The notes: generated by a model not told the origin, from the letters alone. DNA of 64,000 bases from Pseudoflavonifractor sp. MSJ-37 (GCF_018917965.1 NZ_JAHLPP010000001.1:310001-374000), one strand, 5' to 3'. Numbered from the stretch's first letter, positions 31,784-40,606 are shown. A program made the numbers and translations.

Positions 31784-34168
31784 ATGACAGAATTGTTTGA
31801 ACGATCCATCCAGACCCTGGAGCTGCCCGCCGTGCTGGCGCGGCTGGCGGAACAGGCCGTCACGGAAGAGGGCAAGGAGCGGTGCGCCGCCCTGCGCCCC
31901 CAGACCGACCGGGACGATGTGGAGCGTCTGCTGGCCGAGACCACCGCGGCGGCGGACATGATGACCCTCAGCGGGACGCCCTCCTTCACGGGGGTGAAGC
32001 CGGTGGGGGCCTCGCTCCAGCGGGCCCATATGGGCGGAGCCCTGAACACCCGGGAACTGCTGGACATCGCGGCGGTCCTCCGTGCCGCCCGGAACGCCAA
32101 AGAGTACGCCGACGGCCGGGCGGGAGGCGAGAAAAAGACCTGCATCGACCACCTCTTCGCCTCTCTGACCGCCAACCGGTTCCTGGAGGAGAAGATCGGA
32201 GGCTCCATCGTGGGCGAGGACGAGATCGCCGACTCGGCCAGCCCGGAGCTGGCCTCCATCCGCCGTCACATCCGGGCCACGTCCAGCAAGGTGCGGGACA
32301 TCCTCCAGCGGATCCTGTCCTCCAATCAGGCCAAGTACCTCCAGGACGCGATCATCACCCAACGGAACGACCGCTATGTGGTCCCGGTCAAGTCGGAGCA
32401 CAAGAACGACATCCCCGGCCTGGTCCACGACGTGTCCTCTTCCGGCTCCACCTTCTTCATCGAGCCCATGGGCGTGGTGAAGGCCAACAACGAGCTCCGG
32501 GAGCTCCAGTCCAAAGAGGAGAAGGAGATCGAGCGCATCCTGGCGGAGCTCTCCGCCGACTGCGCCGCCAGCCGGGAGGACATCGCGCAGGACTACGACC
32601 TGCTGATCCTCCTGGACGTGATCTTCGCCAAGGCCAAGCTGTCCTACCGGATGAAGGCCTCCGCCCCCAAGCTCGTGGAGCGGGGCGTGTCCCTCCGCCG
32701 GGCCCGGCATCCCCTGCTGGACCCCCGCAAGGCCGTGCCCAACGACCTGAGCCTGGGGGGGAGCTTCGATACCCTGGTCATCACCGGCCCCAACACCGGC
32801 GGCAAGACCGTCACCCTCAAGACCCTGGGCCTGCTGGCCCTGATGGCCCAGTGCGGCCTCCACATCCCTGTGGATGGGGACAGCCATGTGCAGGTGTTCT
32901 CCCGGGTGCTGGCCGACATCGGTGACGATCAGTCCATCGCCCAGAGCTTGTCCACCTTCTCCTCCCACATGGTGACGATCGTGGGCATCTTGAAGGAGGT
33001 GGACGACCGGTCCCTGATCCTCTTCGACGAGCTGGGCGCCGGTACCGATCCGGTAGAGGGCGCGGCCCTGGCCGCCGCCGTGATCGAGAGCACCCGCGCC
33101 GCAGGGGCGCTGGTGGCCGCCACCACCCATTACGCGGAGCTGAAGGTCTACGCCATGACGACCAAGGGGGTGGAGAACGCCTCCTGCGAGTTCGACGTGG
33201 ACTCGCTGGCCCCCACGTACCGTCTGCTGGTGGGCATCCCCGGCAAGTCCAACGCCTTCGCCATCTCGGAGCGGCTGGGCCTGCCCAAATATGTGATCCA
33301 GAAGGCTGCGGACCGCCTGGACGCGGAGAACGTCCGCTTCGAGGACGTGCTGACCCAGCTGGACGAACAGCGCCACCAGATGGAGGCCGAGAAGGAGAAG
33401 GCCGCCCGGCTCCGCCGGGAGATGGAGGACTCCGCCAAGGCCGCCCGTACCTATCGGGAACAGCTGGAGAAGGAACGGGCCAAGGCGGTGGAGAAGGCTC
33501 AGGCCGAGGCGCGCCGCATCCTGGACGAGGCCCGGGACACCGCCGATCAGGTGTTCAAGGAACTGAGCGATATGCGCAAAAAACAGCGCAGGGAAGAGGA
33601 CTGGCAGAAGGTCAACGACCAGCGCGCCGGCCTCAAGCACCGGCTCAACCAGGCGGAGGACAAGCTGGGCGCCCGGCCCGAGGCCCCCACGCCGCCGCCC
33701 ACCCGCCCCGCCCAGGCCGGCGACACGGTGGAGCTGGTGAAGATGGGCACCCAGGCCACCGTCATCAGCGTCAACCGGGACGGCTCCCTCCAGCTCCAGG
33801 CCGGCATCCTGAAGATCAGCGCCAAGCAGAGCGAGGTGCGGGTCGTGGAGGGTGCGGAGAGCCAGACCAAGAAGGCGGCGCAGAAGGTCGTCCATCGGGC
33901 GGAACACAAGCTCCGGAGCCTGGGCGCCTCCCCGGAGGTGGACCTGCGGGGCATGATGACCGACGAGGCCATCGGCGCCCTGGACATCTTTTTGGACAAT
34001 GCCGTCATGGGCCGCCTCAACGAGGTGATCGTGATCCACGGCAAGGGCACCGGCGCCGTGCGCAAGGCGGTGCGGGAGCACCTGAAGCGGAGCCGCTACG
34101 TCAAGTCCTTCCGCCCCGGCCGCTACGGCGAGGGCGAGGACGGCGTCACTGTGGTGGAGCTGAAGTGA
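31784..34168 (+). CDS. mutS2: Endonuclease MutS2
   Basis: A 794-residue MutS-like protein lacking the mismatch-recognition domain. It has the ABC-type ATPase core with GPNTGGKT (Walker A, about residue 332), LFDELGAGTDP (Walker B), a coiled-coil clamp region (about 510-620), and a C-terminal Smr nuclease domain with DLRGM and HGKGTGAVR. In bacteria it acts on stalled or collided ribosomes and on recombination intermediates. I start at ATG 31784 by comparison with family N-termini; ATG 31775 in the same frame is possible. The start has no good Shine-Dalgarno outside a hairpin. Confidence 0.93.
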   Translation: MTELFERSIQTLELPAVLARLAEQAVTEEGKERCAALRPQTDRDDVERLLAETTAAADMMTLSGTPSFTGVKPVGASLQRAHMGGALNTRELLDIAAVLRAARNAKEYADGRAGGEKKTCIDHLFASLTANRFLEEKIGGSIVGEDEIADSASPELASIRRHIRATSSKVRDILQRILSSNQAKYLQDAIITQRNDRYVVPVKSEHKNDIPGLVHDVSSSGSTFFIEPMGVVKANNELRELQSKEEKEIERILAELSADCAASREDIAQDYDLLILLDVIFAKAKLSYRMKASAPKLVERGVSLRRARHPLLDPRKAVPNDLSLGGSFDTLVITGPNTGGKTVTLKTLGLLALMAQCGLHIPVDGDSHVQVFSRVLADIGDDQSIAQSLSTFSSHMVTIVGILKEVDDRSLILFDELGAGTDPVEGAALAAAVIESTRAAGALVAATTHYAELKVYAMTTKGVENASCEFDVDSLAPTYRLLVGIPGKSNAFAISERLGLPKYVIQKAADRLDAENVRFEDVLTQLDEQRHQMEAEKEKAARLRREMEDSAKAARTYREQLEKERAKAVEKAQAEARRILDEARDTADQVFKELSDMRKKQRREEDWQKVNDQRAGLKHRLNQAEDKLGARPEAPTPPPTRPAQAGDTVELVKMGTQATVISVNRDGSLQLQAGILKISAKQSEVRVVEGAESQTKKAAQKVVHRAEHKLRSLGASPEVDLRGMMTDEAIGALDIFLDNAVMGRLNEVIVIHGKGTGAVRKAVREHLKRSRYVKSFRPGRYGEGEDGVTVVELK

Positions 34169-34247
34169 CCGCGCCTCTCCATCGGGAACAGATGTGCACC
34201 GAGGGAAGGATGACGACTGCGTTCGCTGGAATTTGTTCAAAATGTCA

Positions 34248-34276
34248 TTGACGGTCCGGTCCAAATTTGCTATGCT
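34248..34276 (+). promoter_or_regulatory. Sigma-A promoter of the HPr gene
   Basis: TTGACG (34248-34253) and TATGCT (34271-34276), 17-base spacer, about 40 bases before the HPr start codon. Confidence 0.7.
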
Positions 34277-34316
34277 ATATGCATAGTATGCGAGTGCATA
34301 TGGGGAGGAAACGCTT

Positions 34317-34580
34317 ATGTATATGAAAGAGGCAGTGGTGAACAACCAGGTCGGCCTGCACGCCCGTCCGGCCACGTTCTTCATCCAGAAGGCCAATGAG
34401 TTCAAGAGCTCCATCTGGGTGGAGAAGGAAGAGCGCCGCGTCAACGCCAAGAGCCTGCTGGGCGTCCTGTCGCTGGGCATCGTGAAGGGCACCTCCATCG
34501 ATCTGATCGCGGACGGTCCGGATGAGAAGGAGGCCGTCGAGGCCCTCATCGAGCTGATCGGCTCCAACTTCTCTGAGTAA
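34317..34580 (+). CDS. HPr family phosphocarrier protein
   Basis: An 87-residue PTS phosphocarrier. Both regulatory residues are in place: catalytic His15 in GLHARPA and Ser46 in AKSLLGVLSLG, so it should serve sugar transport (phosphorylated by enzyme I) and also be a target for HPr kinase. A Crh role is ruled out by His15. GGGGAGG lies about 7 bases upstream. It is flanked by its own promoter and terminator. Confidence 0.95.
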   Translation: MYMKEAVVNNQVGLHARPATFFIQKANEFKSSIWVEKEERRVNAKSLLGVLSLGIVKGTSIDLIADGPDEKEAVEALIELIGSNFSE

Positions 34581-34599
34581 CAACTATGCGCAAGAGGAA

Positions 34600-34627
34600 A
34601 AGCGCCGCAGTCAGCGGCGCTTTTTTT
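34600..34627 (+). terminator. Terminator after HPr
   Basis: An 8-bp GC-rich stem (34601-34608 with 34614-34621) and a seven-T run. The uvrC start codon follows after only 29 bases. Confidence 0.92.
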
Positions 34628-34656
34628 CCACCGTTTTCCGGGGGATGTGAGATCCG

Positions 34657-36507
34657 ATGACCTTCGATGAACTGAAAGAGAAAGCCCACAGCCTGCCGCT
34701 GAAGCCCGGTGTGTACATCATGCAGGACGCCAAAAACACGGTGATCTATGTGGGCAAGGCCAAGGCGCTCAAGAACCGGGTCAGCCAGTATTTCGCTGAC
34801 CTGGCCTCCCACACGGAGAAAACGCGGGCCATGGTCAGCCAGATCGACCACTTCGATGTGATCGTGGCCGACTCGGAGTTCGAAGCCCTCATCCTGGAGA
34901 ACTCCCTCATCAAGCGGCATCAGCCCCACTACAACATCCTACTGAAGGACGACAAGGGCTACCCCTATATCCGGCTGACAGTGAAGGAGGCCTACCCGAG
35001 ATTCTCCCTGGCCAACAGGGCGGCAGAGGACGGGGCCCGGTACTTCGGGCCCTACGGCAGCCGTGGGAGCACGCAGGCTATCATCGACGCCCTGCGCACA
35101 GCGCTCCGGCTCCCCTCGTGCAGCCGGAAATTCCCCCGGGACATCGGGAAGGAGCGGCCCTGCCTCAACTATCACATGGGCCAGTGCGACGGCTACTGCC
35201 GCCGGGAGATGGACCAGTCCCGGTATGGGGAGGCCATCGAGCAGGCGGTCCGGCTCCTGGAGGGCAAGTTCCAGGAGGTGGGCGACGAGCTCAAGGCGGA
35301 GATGGAGCAGGCGGCAGAGGAACTCCGATTCGAGCGGGCCGCCGAGCTCCGGGACCGGTACCGGGCCATCGAGCTGTTGGGCAAGCGGCAGAAGGTGGTG
35401 GCCGGGAGCCTGGCCGACACCGACGTGGTGGGCTTCCACCGGGGCGAGGCCAAGAGCTGCTTCGTGGTCCTGCACTATGTGGGGGGCGAGCTGGCCGCCA
35501 AGGACTGGGACCTGATGGACACCCCTATGGAGGAGGACCGGAGCGATGTGATCTCCGCCCTCCTGCGGCAGACCTACGGCTGCCGGGCCGACCTGCCCCG
35601 GCAGATCCTCCTGCCCTGCGAGCTGGAGGACGAGGTCCCTCTGGCCCGGATGCTCTCGGAACAGGCGGGCCGCCGGGTGGAGCTGGTGAACCCCCAGCGG
35701 GGGGCCAAGATGGATCTGATCCGGCTGGCGGACAAGAACGCCGTGGAGGAGGTCATTCGGGCCACCACCCGGGAGGAGCGCCAGAGCAGGCGGGTGGAAC
35801 TGCTGGGCCGGATGCTGGGCCTGCCGGAGCCGCCGGGCCGGATCGAAGCCTACGACATCTCCAACACCGGAGACGACGATATCGTGGCCTCCATGACCGT
35901 GTTCGTCAACGGTCGGCCCCTGAAGCGGGACTACCGGCACTTCAAGCTCCGGGAGATGGAGCATCCGGATGACTACGCCGCCATGGAACAGGTGCTGGAG
36001 CGGCGGTTCCGCCGGTATCTGGACGGGGACGAGAAATTCGGAGCCATGCCCGAGCTGCTCCTGATCGACGGCGGCACCACCCACGCCCGGGTGGCAGTGA
36101 AGGTGATGCGGGAGCTGGGGCTGTCCGTCCCTGTGTTCGGCATGGTCAAGGACGACCGCCACCGGACCCGGGCCCTGGTGGACCCCCAGGGGGCGGAGAT
36201 CGGCATCCAGAGCGAGCCCGCGGTGTTCGCCCTGGTGGGCCAGATCCAGGAGGAGACACACCGCTTCGCCATCGAGTTCAACCGGCTCCAGCGGACGAAG
36301 CGGGTCAGAGGCTCAGTGCTGGACCAGATCCCCGGCGTGGGCGAAAAGCGCCGGGACCAGCTCCTGAGCCATTTCAAGAGCGTGAAGCGTATCCGGGAGG
36401 CCGGACTGGAGGAACTGGAGGCCGTGGTGCCCAAAAATGTGGCACAGGCGGTCCATCAGGCCCTCCGGCGGCCAGAGCAGGAAAGGAAGGATGACAGATG
36501 CGAGTGA
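34657..36507 (+). CDS. uvrC: Excinuclease ABC subunit C
   Basis: A 616-residue nuclease that makes both incisions in nucleotide excision repair with UvrAB. GIY-YIG domain at the N-terminus (KPGVYIMQDAKNTVIYVGKA), a UvrB-binding UVR motif about residues 200-235, the RNase-H-like 5' nuclease domain (AYDISNTGDDDIVASMTVF, LLIDGG) and a C-terminal HhH pair (QIPGVGEKRRDQLL). No separate promoter fits between the HPr terminator and the start, so it depends on read-through or a promoter inside the HPr gene. Its end overlaps rsmD by 10 bases. Confidence 0.97.
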   Translation: MTFDELKEKAHSLPLKPGVYIMQDAKNTVIYVGKAKALKNRVSQYFADLASHTEKTRAMVSQIDHFDVIVADSEFEALILENSLIKRHQPHYNILLKDDKGYPYIRLTVKEAYPRFSLANRAAEDGARYFGPYGSRGSTQAIIDALRTALRLPSCSRKFPRDIGKERPCLNYHMGQCDGYCRREMDQSRYGEAIEQAVRLLEGKFQEVGDELKAEMEQAAEELRFERAAELRDRYRAIELLGKRQKVVAGSLADTDVVGFHRGEAKSCFVVLHYVGGELAAKDWDLMDTPMEEDRSDVISALLRQTYGCRADLPRQILLPCELEDEVPLARMLSEQAGRRVELVNPQRGAKMDLIRLADKNAVEEVIRATTREERQSRRVELLGRMLGLPEPPGRIEAYDISNTGDDDIVASMTVFVNGRPLKRDYRHFKLREMEHPDDYAAMEQVLERRFRRYLDGDEKFGAMPELLLIDGGTTHARVAVKVMRELGLSVPVFGMVKDDRHRTRALVDPQGAEIGIQSEPAVFALVGQIQEETHRFAIEFNRLQRTKRVRGSVLDQIPGVGEKRRDQLLSHFKSVKRIREAGLEELEAVVPKNVAQAVHQALRRPEQERKDDRCE

Positions 36508-37043
36508 TCACCGGCTCCGCCAGGGGCAAGCGTTTGAAGGAACTGGAGGGCATGGAGACCCGGCCGACCACGGACCGGGTGAAGGAGGGGCTCTTCAACA
36601 TCATCCAGTTCGACCTCGAGGGCCGCCGGGTGCTGGACCTCTTCGGCGGCACGGGACAGCTGGGCATCGAGGCCCTGTCCCGGGGCGCGGCCTCCTGCGA
36701 CTTCGTGGACCTGCGGAAGGACGCGGCGGCTGTCATCCGGGCCAATCTGAAGGAGACCCGTCTGGAGGACCGGGGCCGGGTGGTCCAGGGGGACTCACTG
36801 TCCTTCCTGGCCGGGTGCAGAGGAAAGTATGATGTGATCTTCCTGGATCCCCCCTATGCCTCCGGCCTGCTGGAAAAGGCCATGGAGCTGGTCTGCAAGA
36901 TTGACATCCTTTCGGAACATGGTATAATGGTCTGCGAAAGTGCCGCGGATCATGTCCTGCCGGATGTGGAAGCCCCTTATGAGAAAGGGCGGGACTACCG
37001 CTATGGCAAGATCAAGATCACTCTGTATCGGCGGGGGCTGTGA
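36498..37043 (+). CDS. rsmD: 16S rRNA (guanine-966-N2)-methyltransferase RsmD
   Basis: A 181-residue SAM-dependent rRNA methyltransferase. Family motifs: VITGSARGKRL, TRPTTDRVKEGLFN, the SAM site DLFGGTGQLGIEALSRGA, and the catalytic DPPY in FLDPPYASG near residue 117. It overlaps uvrC and precedes coaD; rsmD-coaD adjacency is common in bacteria. Confidence 0.95.
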   Translation: MRVITGSARGKRLKELEGMETRPTTDRVKEGLFNIIQFDLEGRRVLDLFGGTGQLGIEALSRGAASCDFVDLRKDAAAVIRANLKETRLEDRGRVVQGDSLSFLAGCRGKYDVIFLDPPYASGLLEKAMELVCKIDILSEHGIMVCESAADHVLPDVEAPYEKGRDYRYGKIKITLYRRGL

Positions 37044-37088
37044 ACCACGCCTCCGGATGCCTGTGCCGGGAGAGGAAAGAGGTCCCCT

Positions 37089-37595
37089 GTGAAAACTGCG
37101 ATCTACCCTGGAAGCTTCGACCCCATCACTCTGGGTCACCTGAACATCATCAAGCGCGCGTCAGTGTGCTTCGACCGCCTGATCGTCTGCGTGATGGTGA
37201 ATTCCGATAAGCTCCACACCGGGCTGTTCACCCCGGAGGAGCGGGCGGAGCTGATCCGAAAGGTGGTCTATAAGCTGCCGAACGTAGAGGTGGACTGGTC
37301 CACGACCCTCCTGGCGGAATACGCCCGGGAGAAGCGGGCCTGCACGCTGGTGAAGGGCCTGCGGGCGGTGTCCGACTATGAGAACGAGATGCAGATGGCA
37401 CTGCTCAACCGGAAGCTGAACCCTAGGCTGGACACCATGCTGATGCCGTCCAGCACGAAATACACCTACGTCAGCTCCAGCGTGGTCAAGGAGATGGCCC
37501 GCTATGGAGCGGATCTTTCGGATTTCGTCCCCCGGGAGATCATCGATGACATCGACCAGCGGATGAAAGAACGGATGAAAGAAAGGAGGGGCTGA
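37089..37595 (+). CDS. coaD: Phosphopantetheine adenylyltransferase
   Basis: A 168-residue enzyme making dephospho-CoA from 4'-phosphopantetheine and ATP. The nucleotidyltransferase signature is TAIYPGSFDPITLGHLNII with the TxGH variant, plus KGLRAVSDYENEMQMA and the C-terminal SSSVVKEMA. It starts with GTG 37089 after AGAGGAAAGAGG. The coiled-coil gene begins one base after its stop. Confidence 0.97.
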   Translation: MKTAIYPGSFDPITLGHLNIIKRASVCFDRLIVCVMVNSDKLHTGLFTPEERAELIRKVVYKLPNVEVDWSTTLLAEYAREKRACTLVKGLRAVSDYENEMQMALLNRKLNPRLDTMLMPSSTKYTYVSSSVVKEMARYGADLSDFVPREIIDDIDQRMKERMKERRG

Positions 37596-37596
37596 C

Positions 37597-38070
37597 ATGG
37601 CCAGCGGCGTGGAAGAATTGATGGATCTGCTCTATCAGCTGATCGACGAGGCCAAGAATATGCCGCTCAGCGGAGACAAGTGCATCGTCGAGCGGGACAA
37701 GGCCCTGGATCTGATCGACGAGATCAGGGGACAATTCCCCATGGAACTGAGCGAGGCGCGGAAGCTGATCGCCAGCCGGAACGACTATATCGCCTCGGCC
37801 AAGCGGGAGGCCGACCTCATCAAGCGTCAGGCGGAGGACAAGGCCAAGCAGATCCTGGCGGAGGATGAGCTTGCGGCCCAGGCCAAACAGCGGGGCAGCG
37901 AGATCATGCGTCAGGCCGAGGAGCGCAGCCGGGAGCTGCGGCAGGCGGCCAACGCCTACTGTGAGGACGCCCTGCGCCGCACGGAAGAGGCGGTGGCAGA
38001 GGCCTATGACGAGATCAAGAAGTCCCGTACCCGGTTCCGCAGTGCGGCGGCGGGGATGAACAACAAGTGA
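37597..38070 (+). CDS. Coiled-coil protein downstream of coaD
   Basis: A 157-residue, highly charged, mostly helical protein. Residues 50-150 are predicted coiled coil rich in Arg/Glu/Ala/Gln (KQRGSEIMRQAEERSRELRQ), similar in flavour to V-type ATPase subunit E/H, F-ATPase b and DivIVA-like proteins. Similar small genes follow coaD in many Clostridia, often labelled ATPase, but I see no ATP-binding motif. AGGAGGGG inside the coaD end precedes its ATG. Function unknown; a role in division or envelope is plausible because the dcw cluster follows. Confidence 0.75.
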   Translation: MASGVEELMDLLYQLIDEAKNMPLSGDKCIVERDKALDLIDEIRGQFPMELSEARKLIASRNDYIASAKREADLIKRQAEDKAKQILAEDELAAQAKQRGSEIMRQAEERSRELRQAANAYCEDALRRTEEAVAEAYDEIKKSRTRFRSAAAGMNNK

Positions 38071-38080
38071 GGGCCCTTCG

Positions 38081-38121
38081 GCGGTCCGCCCGGTGTAACG
38101 ATCCGGGCGGACCGCTTTTTT
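38081..38121 (+). terminator. Terminator ending the uvrC-coaD unit
   Basis: A 13-bp perfect stem (38081-38093 with 38103-38115) followed by six T residues. Confidence 0.93.
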
Positions 38122-38143
38122 GACGTTCCAGTGCAAAAAAGAG

Positions 38144-38163
38144 TGGAAAACGGTGGGAAAACG
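38144..38163 (+). repeat. Tandem 10-bp repeat TGGRAAAACG, possible upstream MraZ site
   Basis: Two nearly identical decamers, TGGAAAACGG and TGGGAAAACG, lie in direct succession (TGG at 38144 and 38154). The 10-bp period and TGGR core resemble the MraZ-binding repeats at 38355. The remainder of the 38122-38314 gap is AT-rich with no ORF that I can support. Confidence 0.35.
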
Positions 38164-38314
38164 CCGCTGGATGACATATCCTGCCGCAAAAAGAGACCTG
38201 CACGGTGGTCCAGAGCGGCGGTATTATTTCAATCGAACGTATGTTTTTGTACTGAAAACCGCAGTTTTACTCGGGAAATATCCATTTCTTTTGAGAAAAA
38301 GGGGAAAGAAATAC

Positions 38315-38343
38315 TTGCAATTCCCACGCGGAGCAATTATACT
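38315..38343 (+). promoter_or_regulatory. Sigma-A promoter of the dcw cluster
   Basis: TTGCAA (38315-38320) and TATACT (38338-38343), 17-base spacer, 70 bases before the mraZ start. Confidence 0.82.
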
Positions 38344-38354
38344 AAAAAGCAGAG

Positions 38355-38384
38355 TGGAGCAGAATGGAGGAAAATGGAGCAGAT
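38355..38384 (+). promoter_or_regulatory. MraZ operator: three TGGAG repeats at 10-bp period
   Basis: TGGAG occurs at 38355, 38365 and 38375, exactly one helical turn apart, just downstream of the -10 box. MraZ proteins are known to bind three TGGG-type direct repeats with 5-base spacers upstream of mraZ, so this is the expected autoregulatory site. Confidence 0.75.
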
Positions 38385-38414
38385 CTCCATCCTGCCGGAG
38401 GGAGGGAACGGTCC

Positions 38415-38852
38415 GTGACTGGCACCTACGAGCACAGCATCGACGCCAAGGGCCGTATGTTCCTGCCCTCCAAGCTCCGGGAGGAGCTGGGCTCCAGCTT
38501 CCATATCGCCGTAGGGGCCAACCGGGACAGCGCTGGGATATGCAAGTATCTGGTGATGTACCCTCAGGCCGCCTGGCAGAAACTCCAGGAACGGGTGGCG
38601 GAGCTGCCCAGCGCTCAGGCCGCCGCCATGGACGTCATCTTCGGCAACGCCGCCAAATGCGAGCCGGACAGCCAGTGGCGCATCCTGATCCCGCAGGATC
38701 TGCGGGATTATGCGGGCCTCACCCGAGACGTGGTGGTGGTCGGCAACAACGACAAGGCCAAGATCTGGGACGCCGAGACTTGGAACGCCAAAAAGAAACG
38801 CGAGCTCACGCCGGAGCAGGTGGCCGACACCATGCTCCTGCTGGGGCTCTGA
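38415..38852 (+). CDS. mraZ: Transcriptional regulator MraZ
   Basis: A 145-residue DNA-binding regulator of the dcw cluster with two SpoVT/AbrB-like halves, each with a DxxxR motif (DAKGRMFLP near residue 11; DSQWRILIP near residue 84). It forms a ring that binds the repeats upstream of its own gene. GTG 38415 is preceded by GGAGGGA; the frame before it is not conserved. First gene of the cluster. Confidence 0.95.
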   Translation: MTGTYEHSIDAKGRMFLPSKLREELGSSFHIAVGANRDSAGICKYLVMYPQAAWQKLQERVAELPSAQAAAMDVIFGNAAKCEPDSQWRILIPQDLRDYAGLTRDVVVVGNNDKAKIWDAETWNAKKKRELTPEQVADTMLLLGL

Positions 38853-38888
38853 CCTGATATGATCGGAAACGAGAGGAGCACATCCGGT

Positions 38889-39824
38889 ATGGCAGAGTTC
38901 ACCCATCGCCCCGTCCTGCTGGAGGAGTGCATCCAGAGCCTGGCCATCCAGCCGGAGGGCATCTATCTGGACGGGACCTTGGGACGGGCGGGCCACTCCC
39001 GAGCGATCGCGGACCGGCTCACCACCGGCCGCCTCATCTGTGTGGACCGGGATCAGGCGGCGCTGGACGCCGCCCAGGAGCGCCTCGCCCCGTGGATGGA
39101 CAAGGTCTCCCTCGTCCACAGCAATTTCTGTGAGATCGACGCCATCCTGGACGGGCTGGGCATCCCCGCCGTGGACGGGATGCTCTTCGATCTGGGCGTG
39201 TCCTCCCCACAGCTGGACGACGCCTCCCGGGGGTTCTCCTATATGGCGGACGCCCCGCTGGATATGCGCATGGATCGGAGCGACGTCCTCACGGCCCGCA
39301 CCGTGGTCAACGAGTGGCCCCGGGAGGAACTGCGCCGGATCTTCTCCCAGTATGGAGAGGAGCGCTACGCCGGACTGATCGCCGCGGCCATCGAGCGCCG
39401 CCGGGCCGAGCGTCCGATCGAGACCACGCTGGAGCTGGTGGACGTGATCCGTTCCGCCATGCCCGGCAAGGCATTGAGAGAGAAACAGCACCCGGCCAAG
39501 CGGTGCTTCCAGGCGATCCGCATCGCCGTGAACGATGAGCTGACCTCCGTGGACCGGATGCTCCGGGCAGCGGTGCCCCGGCTCAACGCCGGCGGACGGC
39601 TGGCGGTGATCTCCTTCCACTCGCTGGAGGACCGGATCGTGAAGAACGGGCTGGCGGAGTTCGCCCGCGGCTGTATCTGTCCGCCGGATTTCCCGGTCTG
39701 TGTGTGCGGCAGGAAGCCGGTGATCCGGCTGGTGGACCGCAAGCCCATCGTCTCCGGCGCGCAGGAGCTGGAAGAGAACCCACGCGCCCGCAGTGCCAAG
39801 CTGCGCGTGGCGGAGAAGCTTTGA
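38889..39824 (+). CDS. rsmH: 16S rRNA (cytosine-1402-N4)-methyltransferase RsmH
   Basis: A 311-residue SAM-dependent methyltransferase (formerly MraW). Recognisable: FTHRPVLLEECIQSL, DGTLGRAGHS (SAM loop), MLFDLGVSSPQLD, RGFSYMADAPLDMRMD and the late IISFHSLEDR-type VISFHSLEDRIVK. ATG 38889 is preceded by GAGGAG at about 12 bases. Second gene of the cluster as in almost all bacteria. Confidence 0.97.
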   Translation: MAEFTHRPVLLEECIQSLAIQPEGIYLDGTLGRAGHSRAIADRLTTGRLICVDRDQAALDAAQERLAPWMDKVSLVHSNFCEIDAILDGLGIPAVDGMLFDLGVSSPQLDDASRGFSYMADAPLDMRMDRSDVLTARTVVNEWPREELRRIFSQYGEERYAGLIAAAIERRRAERPIETTLELVDVIRSAMPGKALREKQHPAKRCFQAIRIAVNDELTSVDRMLRAAVPRLNAGGRLAVISFHSLEDRIVKNGLAEFARGCICPPDFPVCVCGRKPVIRLVDRKPIVSGAQELEENPRARSAKLRVAEKL

Positions 39825-39883
39825 TCTTTCCATCCCGCTGAGAGGCGGGGATAGTCTCACGAATGATAAAGGAGCTGGTCCCC

Positions 39884-40429
39884 ATGGCTTCTATGGCCAA
39901 GCGCAGTGCGAGACATGTCTATCAGAACGTGCCGGGCAGCAGCTATGACGGCTCTGCCGTCCGGCGGCTGGAGCGTGAGCCGGTCGCCCAGCCCAGGGTC
40001 CGCCCCAGGGAGCGGGCCGTCGCCCGTCCCCGCGTCAAGGTCCGGGAGGCGGGGAAGGTCGCGCCCTTCGCCGTGGCGGGCTTCGCCGCCGTGGCGGTGT
40101 TCGCGGTGCTCCTGCTCATGAGCTACATCCAGCTGGCTCAGATCTCCAACGACGTGGTGTCGCTCAAGAGCGAGATGACCACGCTCCAGAGCGACGAGGC
40201 CCAGCTGCGGGCAGAGTACGCGCTGGCCTACGACCTGAGCGACATCGAACAGAAGATGACTGCGGACGGCAGCATGAGCCATCCGCAGGACAGCCAGATC
40301 TGCTATGTGGACCTGTCTGAGCCTGATTCCATCGAGTTCCCCACCGGCGAGGCGCCGGTGAAGGGCCTCGCCGGGCTGGTGAAGAGCGTCCAGGACTTGG
40401 TGGGGGAGATCGTGGAATATTTCCGCTGA
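39884..40429 (+). CDS. ftsL: Cell division protein FtsL-like
   Basis: A 181-residue bitopic protein: basic cytoplasmic N-terminus (about 55 residues), one transmembrane helix (about 59-80, PFAVAGFAAVAVFAVLLLMS), then a short coiled-coil stretch (ISNDVVSLKSEMTTLQSDEA). Sequence conservation of FtsL is low; the call rests on topology, size and position between rsmH and the PBP. It would join FtsB and DivIB in the divisome. ATG 39884 follows AAAGGAG by 9 bases. Confidence 0.82.
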   Translation: MASMAKRSARHVYQNVPGSSYDGSAVRRLEREPVAQPRVRPRERAVARPRVKVREAGKVAPFAVAGFAAVAVFAVLLLMSYIQLAQISNDVVSLKSEMTTLQSDEAQLRAEYALAYDLSDIEQKMTADGSMSHPQDSQICYVDLSEPDSIEFPTGEAPVKGLAGLVKSVQDLVGEIVEYFR

Positions 40430-40542
40430 GCCCTCATACAGTGCATTGCAGACCTCAAAAGAGAAAACAGGGCTGCCTTCCGAGTGTATCTGAGGCCCGC
40501 GGCGCGGGCCGAGACGAGAACGACGACTGGCGGCCTCCCAGC

Positions 40543-40573
40543 GAGGGCGTAAGAAGGAAGTTCTTACGCCCTC
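40543..40573 (+). repeat. Perfect 13-bp hairpin between ftsL and the PBP gene
   Basis: GAGGGCGTAAGAA (40543-40555) pairs perfectly with 40561-40573 around a 5-base loop, 33 bases before the PBP start. There is no T-run, so it may be a processing or stabilising hairpin rather than a terminator. The rest of the 177-base gap shows no ORF. Confidence 0.5.
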
Positions 40574-40606
40574 CTGTGATATCATCGCCCACGCAAGGAG
40601 AGACCC

